From: Mannheimia cairinae
Lineage (GTDB): Bacteria > Pseudomonadota > Gammaproteobacteria > Enterobacterales > Pasteurellaceae
NCBI RefSeq assembly: GCF_028649535.1
Contig: NZ_JAQSJE010000001.1
Span: 62,001-126,000 of the forward strand
Reading direction: 5' to 3'
DNA: 64,000 bases
The notes beneath the pieces are model-generated. The model saw only the letters and a program-made list of their open reading frames with translations, ran no database searches and was not told the origin of the DNA. Position 1 is the first letter of the stretch. The number at the start of each line of letters is the position of its first letter. This document shows, in pieces, positions 31,961 to 41,131 of the stretch. The position numbers were made by a program, and so were the translations under genes.

Positions 31961-32191
31961 ATGGCAAAAAAACCAACACAAGATTTTGAGAATACATTAA
32001 AAGAATTAGAAGCGATTGTTACCCATTTAGAAGCAGGCGATCTTCCTTTAGAAGATGCATTAAATGAGTTTGAAACCGCAATTAAATTAGTGCAACAAGG
32101 GCAAGAACGTTTACAAAAAGCAGAACAACGCATTCAAATTCTATTAAATAAAAATGAAACTGCCGAATTAGCTGATTATGAAAGAGAATAA
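31961..32191 (+). CDS. xseB: exodeoxyribonuclease VII small subunit
   Basis: 76 residues from ATG 31961 ([43 protein letters not shown]), the classic XseB helical hairpin. ATG 31961 is preferred to the ATG two codons earlier because TAGGAA then sits at proper distance and the start matches E. coli. Partner of XseA (15579-17039). Followed by ispA with a 4-base gap. Confidence 0.95.
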   Translation: MAKKPTQDFENTLKELEAIVTHLEAGDLPLEDALNEFETAIKLVQQGQERLQKAEQRIQILLNKNETAELADYERE

Positions 32192-32195
32192 CAAA

Positions 32196-33089
32196 ATGTC
32201 TTATGAATTAGCATCAGATCTCACAACTTTACAACAACGTGTTAATCATTTCCTTTCTGATAAATTACAATCAAACGAAACCTTTGGCTCGCCTTTAATG
32301 GAAGCAATGGCTTATGCAGTGCTATTAGGTGGCAAACGAGTTCGTCCTTTTTTAGTTTATGCAACTGGTAGAATGTTGGGTGTTGCACTTGAAAAATTAG
32401 ATCACAGTGCGGCGGCTATGGAATCTATTCACGCTTATTCCCTTGTTCACGATGATTTACCGGCAATGGATGATGATGAATTACGCCGTGGCAAACCAAC
32501 CTGCCATATCGCCTTTGATGAAGCAACTGCTATTCTTGCCGGTGATGCCTTACAAAGCTTTGCCTTTGAGTTAATCGCAAACGACGCTACCTTAACTGAT
32601 AAAGAAAAAGTGGCTCAAGTGCGAGAACTTTCGCAAGCGGCTGGCGTAAGCGGAATGTGCTTAGGGCAAAGTTTAGATTTACTTTCAGAAAATAAAGCGG
32701 TTAGCTTAGAAACTTTAGAATTAATTCATCGCAATAAAACTGGAGCATTGATTTTATCTTCTGTTATGATGGGTTTTCATCTTTCTGAACATTCGCAAAA
32801 TTTAGCAATAAAACAACCGCTTGAGCGTTATGCCAAAGCTATTGGTTTAGCTTTCCAAGTGCAAGATGATATTTTAGATGTGGTAGGTGAAACAGATAAA
32901 ATCGGAAAGACGGTCGGTTCTGATGAAAATCACAATAAAAGCACTTATCCTAAATTGCTTGGCCTAGAAGGGGCAAAACAAAAAGCGCAAATGCTTTACC
33001 AAACCGCATTAGATGCACTTAATGAGCTACCTTTTGATAGCACGGCACTAAAAGAATTGGCTGAATTTATTGTAAATAGAGAAAGCTAA
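32196..33089 (+). CDS. ispA: farnesyl diphosphate synthase (geranyltranstransferase)
   Basis: 297 residues from ATG 32196, after AAAGAGAA; an ATG at 32178 inside xseB is less likely. Both aspartate-rich motifs: SLVHDDLPAMDDDELRRGKPTCH (first) and FQVQDDILDVVGETDKIGKTVGSD (second). It condenses IPP with DMAPP and GPP to FPP, feeding ubiquinone and undecaprenyl phosphate. xseB-ispA order is as in enterobacteria, but dxs does not follow here. Confidence 0.96.
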   Translation: MSYELASDLTTLQQRVNHFLSDKLQSNETFGSPLMEAMAYAVLLGGKRVRPFLVYATGRMLGVALEKLDHSAAAMESIHAYSLVHDDLPAMDDDELRRGKPTCHIAFDEATAILAGDALQSFAFELIANDATLTDKEKVAQVRELSQAAGVSGMCLGQSLDLLSENKAVSLETLELIHRNKTGALILSSVMMGFHLSEHSQNLAIKQPLERYAKAIGLAFQVQDDILDVVGETDKIGKTVGSDENHNKSTYPKLLGLEGAKQKAQMLYQTALDALNELPFDSTALKELAEFIVNRES

Positions 33090-33140
33090 TTGCCTTGGTA
33101 TTGGCAATTAGCTTATAAAATAAGACATCTCTACGGTTAA

Positions 33141-34649
33141 TCACGAAGAAATTGAAAGAACAAGATCGGTTAAGGATAATATTTTTTGTTCTTCTTCCAG
33201 ATCAGCTAAAACCAACGGATTTTGGGTTAAAAAATCTGGATCAAACTTTAAGTACCAATGATTTTTATCAATCGTTAGCATTAATTGAGTTGGTTCGACA
33301 CTTGCCTGACGAGAGCGATTTAGCAACACTGCCAATCGAAATACTCGCACTAATGTGAGTACATCTCGGCATTGATAACGATTAATGCTACGAATATCCG
33401 AACGTTTAAAATGTTTTAAATGATAACGCATTAATACAGAAAGTAATGTTTGCTGTTCAAAATCAAACCCCGGCAAATCTCGATTTGAAATTAAATATGC
33501 AGAATGGCGATGAACATTATTATGATTTACAACAATGCCTATCTCGTGTAACAAACTTGCCCATTTAAGCATTGAACGTAAATCTGAAATTTGACGACGA
33601 TTTCGCCAACTCTTAATTTGATCAAATAAAATCAGAGCGGTTCGTTCTACTCGATTAGCTTGCTGTTGGTCTAAGTCAAATTGTTCTGCTAACGCTTCTG
33701 CTGTGCGTTGACGAATATCTCCTACTTGGAAACTTTTCTCCAAGCCATACATTACCCCTTCTCGTAATGCACCATTAGAATAACGTAAAACATTCATTCT
33801 AAAAGTATGGAATAATGCTAGCAAGATTGCTAAGCCAGGCACTAATACATCTGCTCGTTCTTCTAGCAAACCTCGCAATTTAATATCATTTAGTGATTTA
33901 AATTCTAGGCAAATATCAATAATTTTCTGTAAACGAGGCTCCGTAATTAAGCCGTCACGATAGCCGTTTGCTAATAATACTTGATGAACCGTTTTGATTG
34001 TACCTGAAGAACCTAAAACGTGTTCCCAGCCAAGATCTTTATACTCCCACATCAAATCTTCCATTTTTTCCATAGCAAGTTGATAGGCACTATCAAAACG
34101 CTCTACGGTCAATTCTCCATTTGGGAAAAACCGTTTAGCAAAACTCACACATCCCATATGACGACTTTCAGCTCGAATCGGGGTAAAATTATCACCAATG
34201 GTTATTTCTGTTGAGCCACCGCCAATATCAACGACTAATTTCCGCCCTTTTTCTGGCTGAGTATGACTTACTCCCGAATAGATCAGCTTTGCTTCTTCTT
34301 GCCCTGAAATAATAGAAATAGGATAAGGGAATACCGCTTTTGCTTGTTCTAGAAAATCTTGATTATTAATAGCTCGGCGTAACGTGTAAGTACCAACAAC
34401 TTTTACATTTTCCGTTGAAAAGCCTTGTAAACGTTTAGCAAACAAACCAAGACAAGCAACACCTCTATCAATCGCTTCCTGACTTAACACTAAATTTTCA
34501 TCAAGTCCATCAGCTAATCTTACTCGACGTTTAAGACGAGAAAGAACTTGGATTGAGCCATTCACAATACGGGCGACGATCATATGGAAACTGTTCGAGC
34601 CTAAATCAATCGCTGCAAATTCTCGAGGAGCAGTATTTGGAGGTGACAT
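33141..34649 (-). CDS. ppx: exopolyphosphatase
   Basis: 502 residues, Ppx/GppA family. FAAIDLGSNSFHMIVARIVNGSIQVLSRLKRRVRLADGLDE is the phosphate-1 motif and closely matches E. coli Ppx; LVVDIGGGSTEITIGD is phosphate-2; the C-terminal half has the HD-like helical domain (LLHEIGIVVNHNNVHRHSAYLI). It hydrolyses polyphosphate from the ends and may also act on pppGpp. No ppk gene next to it. Confidence 0.93.
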   Translation of the reverse strand: MSPPNTAPREFAAIDLGSNSFHMIVARIVNGSIQVLSRLKRRVRLADGLDENLVLSQEAIDRGVACLGLFAKRLQGFSTENVKVVGTYTLRRAINNQDFLEQAKAVFPYPISIISGQEEAKLIYSGVSHTQPEKGRKLVVDIGGGSTEITIGDNFTPIRAESRHMGCVSFAKRFFPNGELTVERFDSAYQLAMEKMEDLMWEYKDLGWEHVLGSSGTIKTVHQVLLANGYRDGLITEPRLQKIIDICLEFKSLNDIKLRGLLEERADVLVPGLAILLALFHTFRMNVLRYSNGALREGVMYGLEKSFQVGDIRQRTAEALAEQFDLDQQQANRVERTALILFDQIKSWRNRRQISDLRSMLKWASLLHEIGIVVNHNNVHRHSAYLISNRDLPGFDFEQQTLLSVLMRYHLKHFKRSDIRSINRYQCRDVLTLVRVFRLAVLLNRSRQASVEPTQLMLTIDKNHWYLKFDPDFLTQNPLVLADLEEEQKILSLTDLVLSISS

Positions 34650-34783
34650 AAAAAATCCCTGTGTTTAATCACTAATAATTACTGATATTAACATTTTTAA
34701 GCCTTGCTAATCACTATATCTACAACAAAAAATTAACTTTATTTCATATAATTGGTTTAAATCATAAAATTCAATAAAACTTT

Positions 34784-34812
34784 TTGACGAACGAATGGAA
34801 AAAGACTAGGAT
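34784..34812 (+). promoter_or_regulatory. predicted promoter of tmaR
   Basis: TTGACG, 17 bases, TAGGAT, about 45 bases before the ATG; AGAGGGA is the ribosome-binding site. Confidence 0.55.
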
Positions 34813-34855
34813 TTACTTATTCATCTTTCATTAAACTTAACCTAGAGGGATTTCT

Positions 34856-35185
34856 ATGTCTGAAGTCAATAAATCATTCCACGATATGTTGGAATATGTG
34901 CATCTGTATCGTTTAAAAAATAAATTACATCGTGAAACTGCCGATAATGATCGTAAAATCCGAGACAACCAAAAACGTGTATTGTTATTAGATAATTTAA
35001 CCCAATACATTACTGATGAAATGTCTATTGAGCAAGTACGAGCAATTATTGCCAATATGCGTGATGACTATGAAAACCGTGTTGATGATTATATGATTCG
35101 TAATGCGGAGCTTTCAAAACAACGCCGTGAAATTCGTCAAAAAATGGTTGCACACAAACACGCACCAGTAAATAAAAAATCATAA
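34856..35185 (+). CDS. tmaR: TmaR (YeeX) PTS-polarity regulator
   Basis: 109 residues, almost entirely coiled coil. The block [60 protein letters not shown] is very close to E. coli YeeX/TmaR, which forms polar clusters and holds PTS Enzyme I there, tuning sugar uptake. It is convergent with a PTS permease gene, which fits a link with PTS control. Confidence 0.92.
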   Translation: MSEVNKSFHDMLEYVHLYRLKNKLHRETADNDRKIRDNQKRVLLLDNLTQYITDEMSIEQVRAIIANMRDDYENRVDDYMIRNAELSKQRREIRQKMVAHKHAPVNKKS

Positions 35186-35191
35186 AAATTT

Positions 35192-35233
35192 AGCGGTCAT
35201 CTTTCTGTAAAATTTTACAAAAATATGACCGCT
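35192..35233. terminator. inverted uptake-signal terminator between tmaR and the PTS gene
   Basis: AGCGGTCAT and ATGACCGCT (nine perfect pairs) enclose a second small palindrome, TGTAAAATTTTACA. Confidence 0.65.
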
Positions 35234-35243
35234 TGTTTATCTA

Positions 35244-36695
35244 TCAAACTAATTTCTTCATTGCATCTGCAACAAACTCAGCTTCTGTTCCAAGAATCAC
35301 TTGGAAACCATTTTCGCCTAATTTGATATTTCCTTTTGAACCTAGTGATTTTAATTCCACATCATTTGCTTTAGAAACATCCAACAATGTTAAGCGTAAA
35401 CGTGTAATGCAGGCATCAATATTCACAATATTTTCTTTACCGCCCAATGCAGCAATAAAATGTGCCGCACGTTCACTATGAGAGGTCGTATTTAATGTTT
35501 GAGTATCAGCCTCTTCTTCTCGCCCAGGTGTTTTTAAGTTAAAGGCACGAATAACGATACGGAATAATACATAGTAAATAACCGCAAAAACTAAGCCTTG
35601 AACCAATAACATATACCACTGAACAGCGAGAGGATTTCTTGTTGAAAGTACCAAGTCCACTAAACCCGCACTAAAACCAAAACCTGCTATCCACTGCATT
35701 GATGCAGCAATATAAACAGAAAGACCAGTTAATAATGCGTGTACAACATAAAGCACAGGAGCAACAAACATAAAAGCAAATTCGAGTGGCTCAGTAATTC
35801 CTGTAAAGAAAGAAGCAAGTGCAGCTGCAAACATAATTGAAGCAACTTGTACTTTTTTCGCTGGTTTAGCACTATGGTAAATAGCTAAAGCCGCAGCAGG
35901 TAAACCAAACATCATTACAGGGAAGAAACCTGCTTGGTACATACCCGTAACACCAATAACGGCTTTACCTTCAGCAAGTGATTTTGCACCACCTAAGAAA
36001 TTAGGAATATCATTGATACCTGCCACATCAAACCAGAAGACTGAATTTAAAGCGTGATGCAATCCAACTGGAATGAGTAAACGGTTAAAGAATGCATAAA
36101 TACCAGCCCCTACAGACCCCATATCTTTAATAGATTCACCAAATGATACTAATGAACCAAAAATAACAGGCCATACATATAATAAGATGAAGGCAACAAC
36201 AATCATTATAATTGAAACAATGATTGGGACTAAACGCTTACCACTAAAGAAGGATAGAGCTTTTGGCAATTCCACTTGATAGAAGCGATTGTAAAGCTCT
36301 GCTGAGATTACCCCAACTAAAATACCGATAAATTGATTGTTAATTTTACCAAATGCCGCAGGCACTTGATCTGCTGCTATGCCTTTGAGTTGTGCTACCG
36401 CTGCAGGAGAAAGTAAGGTTGTAATAACCAAATAACCAACAAGCCCTGACAACGCAGCAGCCCCATCTTTTTCTTTAGACATTCCAAATGCAACACCAAC
36501 CGCAAATAAAATGGCCATATTATCAATAATTGCAGCACCAGAACGAATCAATAATGCTGCCAGTTGGCTATTGGCTCCCCAACCGTCTGGATCAATCCAA
36601 TATCCAACCCCCATTAATAAAGCCGCTGCTGGTAATGCTGCAACCGGCACCATTAAAGCTCGCCCTATTTTTTGTAAATAATTTAAAATACTCAT
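35244..36695 (-). CDS. PTS permease EIICB of the glucose/N-acetylglucosamine family (NagE/PtsG-like)
   Basis: 483 residues from ATG 36695 (GGAGG six bases upstream). The membrane domain IIC (about 1-390) has SILNYLQKIGRALMVPVAALPAAALLMGVGYW, INRLLIPVGLHHALNSVFWF-type and FFTGITEPLEFAFMF motifs; a linker LKTPGREEEA leads to a IIB domain with the phosphorylation cysteine in NIDACITRLRLTL. No IIA domain, unlike E. coli NagE, so it needs a separate EIIA (Crr). LKTPGRE and IDACITRLRLT are strongly NagE/PtsG-like; substrate could be glucose, GlcNAc or a related sugar. A CRP-like site (TGTGATCCATTTCAAA, 36782-36797) lies upstream. Confidence 0.88.
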   Translation of the reverse strand: MSILNYLQKIGRALMVPVAALPAAALLMGVGYWIDPDGWGANSQLAALLIRSGAAIIDNMAILFAVGVAFGMSKEKDGAAALSGLVGYLVITTLLSPAAVAQLKGIAADQVPAAFGKINNQFIGILVGVISAELYNRFYQVELPKALSFFSGKRLVPIIVSIIMIVVAFILLYVWPVIFGSLVSFGESIKDMGSVGAGIYAFFNRLLIPVGLHHALNSVFWFDVAGINDIPNFLGGAKSLAEGKAVIGVTGMYQAGFFPVMMFGLPAAALAIYHSAKPAKKVQVASIMFAAALASFFTGITEPLEFAFMFVAPVLYVVHALLTGLSVYIAASMQWIAGFGFSAGLVDLVLSTRNPLAVQWYMLLVQGLVFAVIYYVLFRIVIRAFNLKTPGREEEADTQTLNTTSHSERAAHFIAALGGKENIVNIDACITRLRLTLLDVSKANDVELKSLGSKGNIKLGENGFQVILGTEAEFVADAMKKLV

Positions 36696-36781
36696 AATAG
36701 CCTCCAATAAAAACTACCTCATAATGAGTATAAAAAGCATAAGGAAAAATAATCATAAGAACAACAAAATAATTTTGGTTT

Positions 36782-36797
36782 TGTGATCCATTTCAAA
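36782..36797 (-). promoter_or_regulatory. possible CRP site upstream of the PTS gene
   Basis: TGTGATCCATTTCAAA: one perfect CRP half-site and a weak second half. Confidence 0.35.
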
Positions 36798-36896
36798 ATA
36801 TTTTTAGGAGATTTACTTCAATGAGTTTAATATCCTATAAAACGCTCAGTTTTTAATTATAAATACCGCTATTGTTAGCAATGATATAAATATTAA

Positions 36897-36925
36897 TTGA
36901 CAAACTTTAGATAAAAGAGTATTTC
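36897..36925 (+). promoter_or_regulatory. predicted promoter of the lysine-riboswitch/lysC transcript
   Basis: TTGACA, 17 bases, TATTTC, ending about 45 bases before the riboswitch. Confidence 0.6.
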
Positions 36926-36970
36926 TATGCAGGTTTTTCAATCATTGAAAAATAGCAATGTTCTACCATT

Positions 36971-37148
36971 GCAGGAGAGGTGCAACACTCAGGCAACTTA
37001 ATTTGAGGCAACTAGGGCCGTTTGAAAATTAAGTGATGGGAGTGATTGCCGAGGTGTGAATTCACTAGACTGGAATTAACATCGGCTGAGCAGGTTGAAT
37101 CCTATCAGCTGTCATTTAATATAAAACATATTAAATGGAGTGCTCTGA
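36971..37148 (+). ncRNA. lysine riboswitch (L box) controlling lysC
   Basis: The conserved L-box words appear in order: GCAGGAGAGGTGC, GGCAACTTAATTTGAGGCAAC, GGGAGTGATTGCCGAGG, ACATCGGCTGAGCAGGTTGAATCC, TCAGCTGTCA, and closing ATGGAGTGCTCTG. The E. coli lysC leader has the same words at the same places. A hairpin CATTTAATAT-ATATTAAATG forms the last helix. No strong terminator follows before the ATG 100 bases on, so control may act on translation or decay as in E. coli. Confidence 0.93.
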
Positions 37149-37248
37149 TTAATTGGTTCTACTATCAAACCGTATAATCTACTCAAATTTCCTTTCCGAA
37201 TATCCCCTAACACAACATTTATCTATTTTGTTTTAAGGAAATTTTATT

Positions 37249-38601
37249 ATGTCTCATCTTTCTGTGGCTAAATTTGGTGGTACAAGTGTTGCAAATTTTG
37301 AAGCAATGACTTCTTCTGCCAATATCGTAATGGCAGATGCCAATACTCGTGTTGTTGTGCTTTCTGCATCAGCAGGTGTTACTAACTATTTAGTGGAGTT
37401 AGCAAACGGATGCGAAAAAGAACACCGTGACGAAGTGCTTTCTGCTGTTCGCCAAATTCAATATAACATCATTGAAAAATTACAAAATCAAGACGCAGTA
37501 AAAGCTGAAATTGATAATTTATTAGACCACATTGCTGCACTCGCTGAATCAGCTAGCCTTGCAACCTCTGCAGCATTAAGCGATGAATTAATCAGCCACG
37601 GTGAAATGATGTCCACCAAAATCTTTACCCAGCTATTAGTGGAAAGTGGACACCCTGCTGTTTGGGTTGATGTACGTGATGTTGTCGCAACCAATAACCA
37701 CTATGGAAAAGCAGCACCAAATGATGAAAAAACCCAACAACAATCTAATAACGTGCTTAAACCACTTATCGCATCAGGCAAAATTGCAATTACTCAGGGT
37801 TTTATCGGCCGAGATGATGAAGGCAAAACCACTACTTTAGGCCGTGGTGGTTCAGACTATTCAGCGGCACTACTTGCTGAAGTATTAGGGGCAAATGATG
37901 TCTTAATTTGGACAGACGTACCAGGAATTTATACTACAGACCCTCGTGTAGTACCAAATGCACAACGTATTGACACAATGGCATTTAACGAAGCGGCAGA
38001 AATGGCAACCTTTGGTGCAAAAGTCTTACACCCTGCAACATTATTACCAGCTGTGCGTAGCAATATTCCTGTTTATGTTGGTTCAAGCAAAGCACCAGAG
38101 CAAGGGGGAACTTGGGTAACAAGAGATCCTCAACCTCGCCCGACTTTCCGTGCGATTGCATTACGTCGTAACCAAACACTATTAACGCTTTCAAGCCTGT
38201 CAATGCTTCACGCACAAGGGTTCTTAGCAAATGTATTCGCCATTTTAGCGAAACATAAAATTTCCGTTGATGTGATTACTACATCAGAGGTTAGCGTTGC
38301 TTTAACCTTAGACAAAACGGGATCAGCATCATCAGGAGCCAATATGTTATCATCAGAGTTACTTGATGAACTAAATGCTTACTGCAATGTTCAAGTAGAA
38401 GATGATCTAGCACTGGTTGCCATTATTGGAAACAACTTACACACTCAATCCGGTGTGGCGAAAAAATTATTCCATACTATTGAAAACTACAATATCCGCT
38501 TAATTAGCTATGGAGCAAGCACAAATAACGTTTGTACTTTAGTTAAAAACAACGAAGCAGATGATATTGTCCGTTCTCTTCACTTAGGATTATTTGAATA
38601 A
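37249..38601 (+). CDS. lysC: lysine-sensitive aspartate kinase III
   Basis: 450 residues. Kinase domain starts VAKFGGTSVANFEAM; ATP/aspartate sites in GFIGRDDEGKTTTLGRGGSDYSAALLAE and WTDVPGIYTTDPRVVPNAQRID; two ACT domains follow (TLLTLSSLSMLHAQGFLANVFAILAKHKISVDVITTSEVSVALTLD and LALVAIIGNNLHTQSGVAKKLFH). It makes aspartyl phosphate, the first step to lysine and diaminopimelate. Regulated twice by lysine: at the riboswitch and allosterically through the ACT domains. Confidence 0.97.
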   Translation: MSHLSVAKFGGTSVANFEAMTSSANIVMADANTRVVVLSASAGVTNYLVELANGCEKEHRDEVLSAVRQIQYNIIEKLQNQDAVKAEIDNLLDHIAALAESASLATSAALSDELISHGEMMSTKIFTQLLVESGHPAVWVDVRDVVATNNHYGKAAPNDEKTQQQSNNVLKPLIASGKIAITQGFIGRDDEGKTTTLGRGGSDYSAALLAEVLGANDVLIWTDVPGIYTTDPRVVPNAQRIDTMAFNEAAEMATFGAKVLHPATLLPAVRSNIPVYVGSSKAPEQGGTWVTRDPQPRPTFRAIALRRNQTLLTLSSLSMLHAQGFLANVFAILAKHKISVDVITTSEVSVALTLDKTGSASSGANMLSSELLDELNAYCNVQVEDDLALVAIIGNNLHTQSGVAKKLFHTIENYNIRLISYGASTNNVCTLVKNNEADDIVRSLHLGLFE

Positions 38602-38614
38602 TCTTTAACTTCGT

Positions 38615-38661
38615 ACAAGCGGTCTTTTTTAGTAAAATCTTTACCTAAAAAGGCCGCTTGT
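38615..38661. terminator. inverted uptake-signal terminator after lysC
   Basis: ACAAGCGG and CCGCTTGT face each other, with TTTTTTAG pairing CTAAAAA inside. Confidence 0.65.
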
Positions 38662-38693
38662 TTTTACTTGATAACTTCCACCCTATTAAAAAG

Positions 38694-39047
38694 ATGAATA
38701 AATATACTCTTTTAGCACTAATATGGTTTATTTTAGGCATTTATGGGTTAATTTTCCGTGAGGCTGGCAATAGCTTACCTTTATTTCCCCACTTCGATAA
38801 AGTTGCCCATTTTGCTCTATTCTTTGTGCAAATCTTACTATTAGCAATCGCTTTTATAAAAAGCAGAAATTACATACCTTATTTTAGTTTATTTCTTTTT
38901 GCCCTGCTTTATGCTTTTGGGAGCGAATTAGGCCAAACCTACTTTACGCAAACACGTGAAGGCTCTTGGTTAGATGGGATAGCTGATATGCTTGGTGCAG
39001 GGTGTGCTTTATTTGTAATGAAATATTATAAAGCAAAAAAATGCTGA
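38694..39047 (+). CDS. VanZ-like small membrane protein
   Basis: 117 residues from ATG 38694 (MNKYTLLALIWFILGIYGLIFREAGNSLPLFPHFDKVAHFALFF), four membrane helices. FDKVAHFALF and SELGQTYFTQTREGSWLDGIADMLGAGCALF match the VanZ-like fold (family K-x-x-H-x-x-x-x and D-x-x-A-N-x-x-G regions). Function of chromosomal VanZ-like proteins is unclear. An upstream TTG within the lysC terminator would be an unlikely start. Its stop lies inside the terminator shared with tsf. Confidence 0.8.
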   Translation: MNKYTLLALIWFILGIYGLIFREAGNSLPLFPHFDKVAHFALFFVQILLLAIAFIKSRNYIPYFSLFLFALLYAFGSELGQTYFTQTREGSWLDGIADMLGAGCALFVMKYYKAKKC

Positions 39048-39071
39048 TCAGCTAAACCGATCAGCATTTTT
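39039..39071. terminator. bidirectional terminator between vanZ-like gene and tsf
   Basis: AATGCTGATC and GATCAGCATT, ten perfect pairs, with A and T runs outside. Confidence 0.9.
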
Positions 39072-39116
39072 AGTATTAGGCACTAAAACCTGTTTTAATT
39101 TCAATTAAAGTTAAAA

Positions 39117-39968
39117 TTAAGCGTTACCGCCTGTGATTTTAGCAACTTCTGCTGCGAAATCTTCTTCAACTTTCTCGATACCTTCGCCAACTTCTAAACG
39201 AACGAAGTTAGACACAGAAGTATTTACTGATTTTAAGTAGTCACCTACTGATTGTGAAGGATCCATAACAAACGGCTGACCTGTTAATGAAACTTCGCCA
39301 GTGAATTTCTTCATACGGCCTTCAACCATTTTCTCAGCGATTTCTTTTGGTTTACCAGAGTTCACTGCAATTTCAATTTGGATTTCACGCTCTTTTGCTA
39401 CAACTTCAGCAGAAACATCTTCTGGGTTTACGAATTCTGGTTTGCTTGCTGCAACGTGCATTGCTACTTTCTTAAGTTCATCTTCTGAACCTGCACCTGC
39501 AACTAATACACCGATTTTCGCACCGTGTAAGTATTGTGCAATTACTTCGCCCTCTAAGTATTGAACACGACGAATGTTCATATTCTCACCAATTTTAGCA
39601 ACTAATGCAGCACGTTTTTCTTCAAATTGTGCTTGTAATGCTTCGATTGTTGTACCTTTGTTTGCTGCTGCAAAATCTGCAACTTCATTTGCTAAGCCTA
39701 CGAAGCCAGCATCTTTTGCTACGAAGTCAGTTTCACAGTTCATTTCAACTAATACACCGAAACCTGCTGCTACACGTGCTAGAATCACACCTTCAGCTGC
39801 AACACGACCAGCTTTTTTAGCTGCTTTCGCTTGACCAGATTTACGCATATTGTCGATTGCTAATTCGATATCACCGTTCGCTTCAACTAACGCTTTTTTA
39901 CATTCCATCATACCTGCGCCAGTACGTTCACGAAGTTCTTTAACTAATGATGCTGTAATTTCAGCCAT
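39117..39968 (-). CDS. tsf: elongation factor Ts
   Basis: 283 residues. N-terminal UBA-like region ([39 protein letters not shown]) and [10 protein letters not shown], the residues that displace Mg and GDP from EF-Tu. Second gene of rpsB-tsf. Confidence 0.98.
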   Translation of the reverse strand: MAEITASLVKELRERTGAGMMECKKALVEANGDIELAIDNMRKSGQAKAAKKAGRVAAEGVILARVAAGFGVLVEMNCETDFVAKDAGFVGLANEVADFAAANKGTTIEALQAQFEEKRAALVAKIGENMNIRRVQYLEGEVIAQYLHGAKIGVLVAGAGSEDELKKVAMHVAASKPEFVNPEDVSAEVVAKEREIQIEIAVNSGKPKEIAEKMVEGRMKKFTGEVSLTGQPFVMDPSQSVGDYLKSVNTSVSNFVRLEVGEGIEKVEEDFAAEVAKITGGNA

Positions 39969-40005
39969 TTTACTATTCCTCTGAGATGATTTTTAATACG
40001 ATAAA

Positions 40006-40027
40006 AGCAGAGGTTTTCACCCCTGCT
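40006..40027 (-). terminator. leaky attenuator between rpsB and tsf
   Basis: AGCAGGGG and CCTCTGCT with a TTTTAT tail on the reverse strand, in the intergenic region where E. coli also has a partial terminator. Confidence 0.55.
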
Positions 40028-40081
40028 CTCAAATGATAATCAAATGATTAAGGGCTATGCCTTATCGTTTGCCTGATACGA

Positions 40082-40801
40082 TTATTCTGCTGCAGCTACT
40101 TCTTCAGCTTCAACAGTCTCAACACCACGACCTTCTTTGATTGCAGCAACGGCTGAATCTAAGTAAAGTTGGATTGCACGAGTTGCATCGTCGTTACCAG
40201 GGATGATGTAATTAACGCCATCTGGAGTTGAGTTAGTATCAACGATAGCAAATACAGGAATACCTAAGTTGTTTGCTTCTTTGATTGCGATATGTTCGTG
40301 GTCTGCACCAATTACAAAAATTGCATCTGGTAAGCCGTTCATATCTTTGATACCGCCTAAGCTTAACTCTAATTTCTCTAACTCACGAGTACGCATTAAC
40401 GCTTCTTTTTTAGTGATTTTGTCAAAAGTACCGTCTTGAGTTTGAGCTTCTAAATCTTTTAAACGTTTGATTGACTGACGAACTGTTTTCCAGTTAGTTA
40501 GCATACCACCTAACCAGCGGTGGTTTACGTAGAATTGTTGGCTATCTACTGCTGCTGCTTTAACTGCATCTGACGCTGCACGTTTTGTACCAACAAATAA
40601 TACTTTACCGTTGTTGCTTGCAATGCGAGTTAATTCTGCTAATGCTTCGTTGAATAAAGGTAAAGTTTTTTCTAAGTTGATTACATGAACACCATTACGA
40701 GCACCAAAGATGAATGGTTTCATTTTTGGGTTCCAGTAACGAGTTTGGTGACCATAGTGAACGCCTGCGTTAAGCATATCGCGCATAGAAACTTGTGCCA
40801 T
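40082..40801 (-). CDS. rpsB: 30S ribosomal protein S2
   Basis: 239 residues, standard S2: [46 protein letters not shown], and [33 protein letters not shown] motifs; acidic C-terminal tail. S2 binds the 30S platform late in assembly and, in gamma-proteobacteria, represses its own operon through the mRNA leader. A TATAAT (40891-40896 reversed) marks the promoter, giving a leader of about 85 bases. Confidence 0.98.
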   Translation of the reverse strand: MAQVSMRDMLNAGVHYGHQTRYWNPKMKPFIFGARNGVHVINLEKTLPLFNEALAELTRIASNNGKVLFVGTKRAASDAVKAAAVDSQQFYVNHRWLGGMLTNWKTVRQSIKRLKDLEAQTQDGTFDKITKKEALMRTRELEKLELSLGGIKDMNGLPDAIFVIGADHEHIAIKEANNLGIPVFAIVDTNSTPDGVNYIIPGNDDATRAIQLYLDSAVAAIKEGRGVETVEAEEVAAAE

Positions 40802-41131
40802 AAGAATTTTCCTTCAAAGTTGTTTGTTTTGCCACTTATGAACGGCAAAACGGGGTTTAGCCTCCACATATCCTAGAAAACCGATCTACTATTATAGACA
40901 CCCCAATTTCTAGCTTGTGATATGTGTGTGTTTTAGTGTTAAAAATAAATGTTTATGTTTTCTGCCAAAAACCGACAAAAAACGGGACATATTATGCCAA
41001 AAAACAAGCAGTTTTGCCAATAGTTTTTATGTAATTTAGCTAATTATTTTCATAGCAAATATTGATATAAAAAACGGCCAGATTTGTAATTTTATTACAA
41101 AATCTGACCGCTTGTATATTTACGATTTAGG
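40802..41131. promoter_or_regulatory. rpsB promoter and leader plus terminator of the HerA-like gene
   Basis: Leftward TATAAT at 40891-40896; the transcript then has GGAGGCTAAACCCC and a GCCGTTCATAAGTGGC hairpin, plausible S2 autoregulation structure. At 41074-41110 CAGATTTGTAAT pairs with ATTACAAAATCTG to end the gene from the right. Otherwise AT-rich with no gene. Confidence 0.55.

Noticed and set aside
38658-38693. TTG start of the VanZ-like gene
   Set aside because: It lies inside the lysC terminator, and the added residues are not hydrophobic like the family's start.
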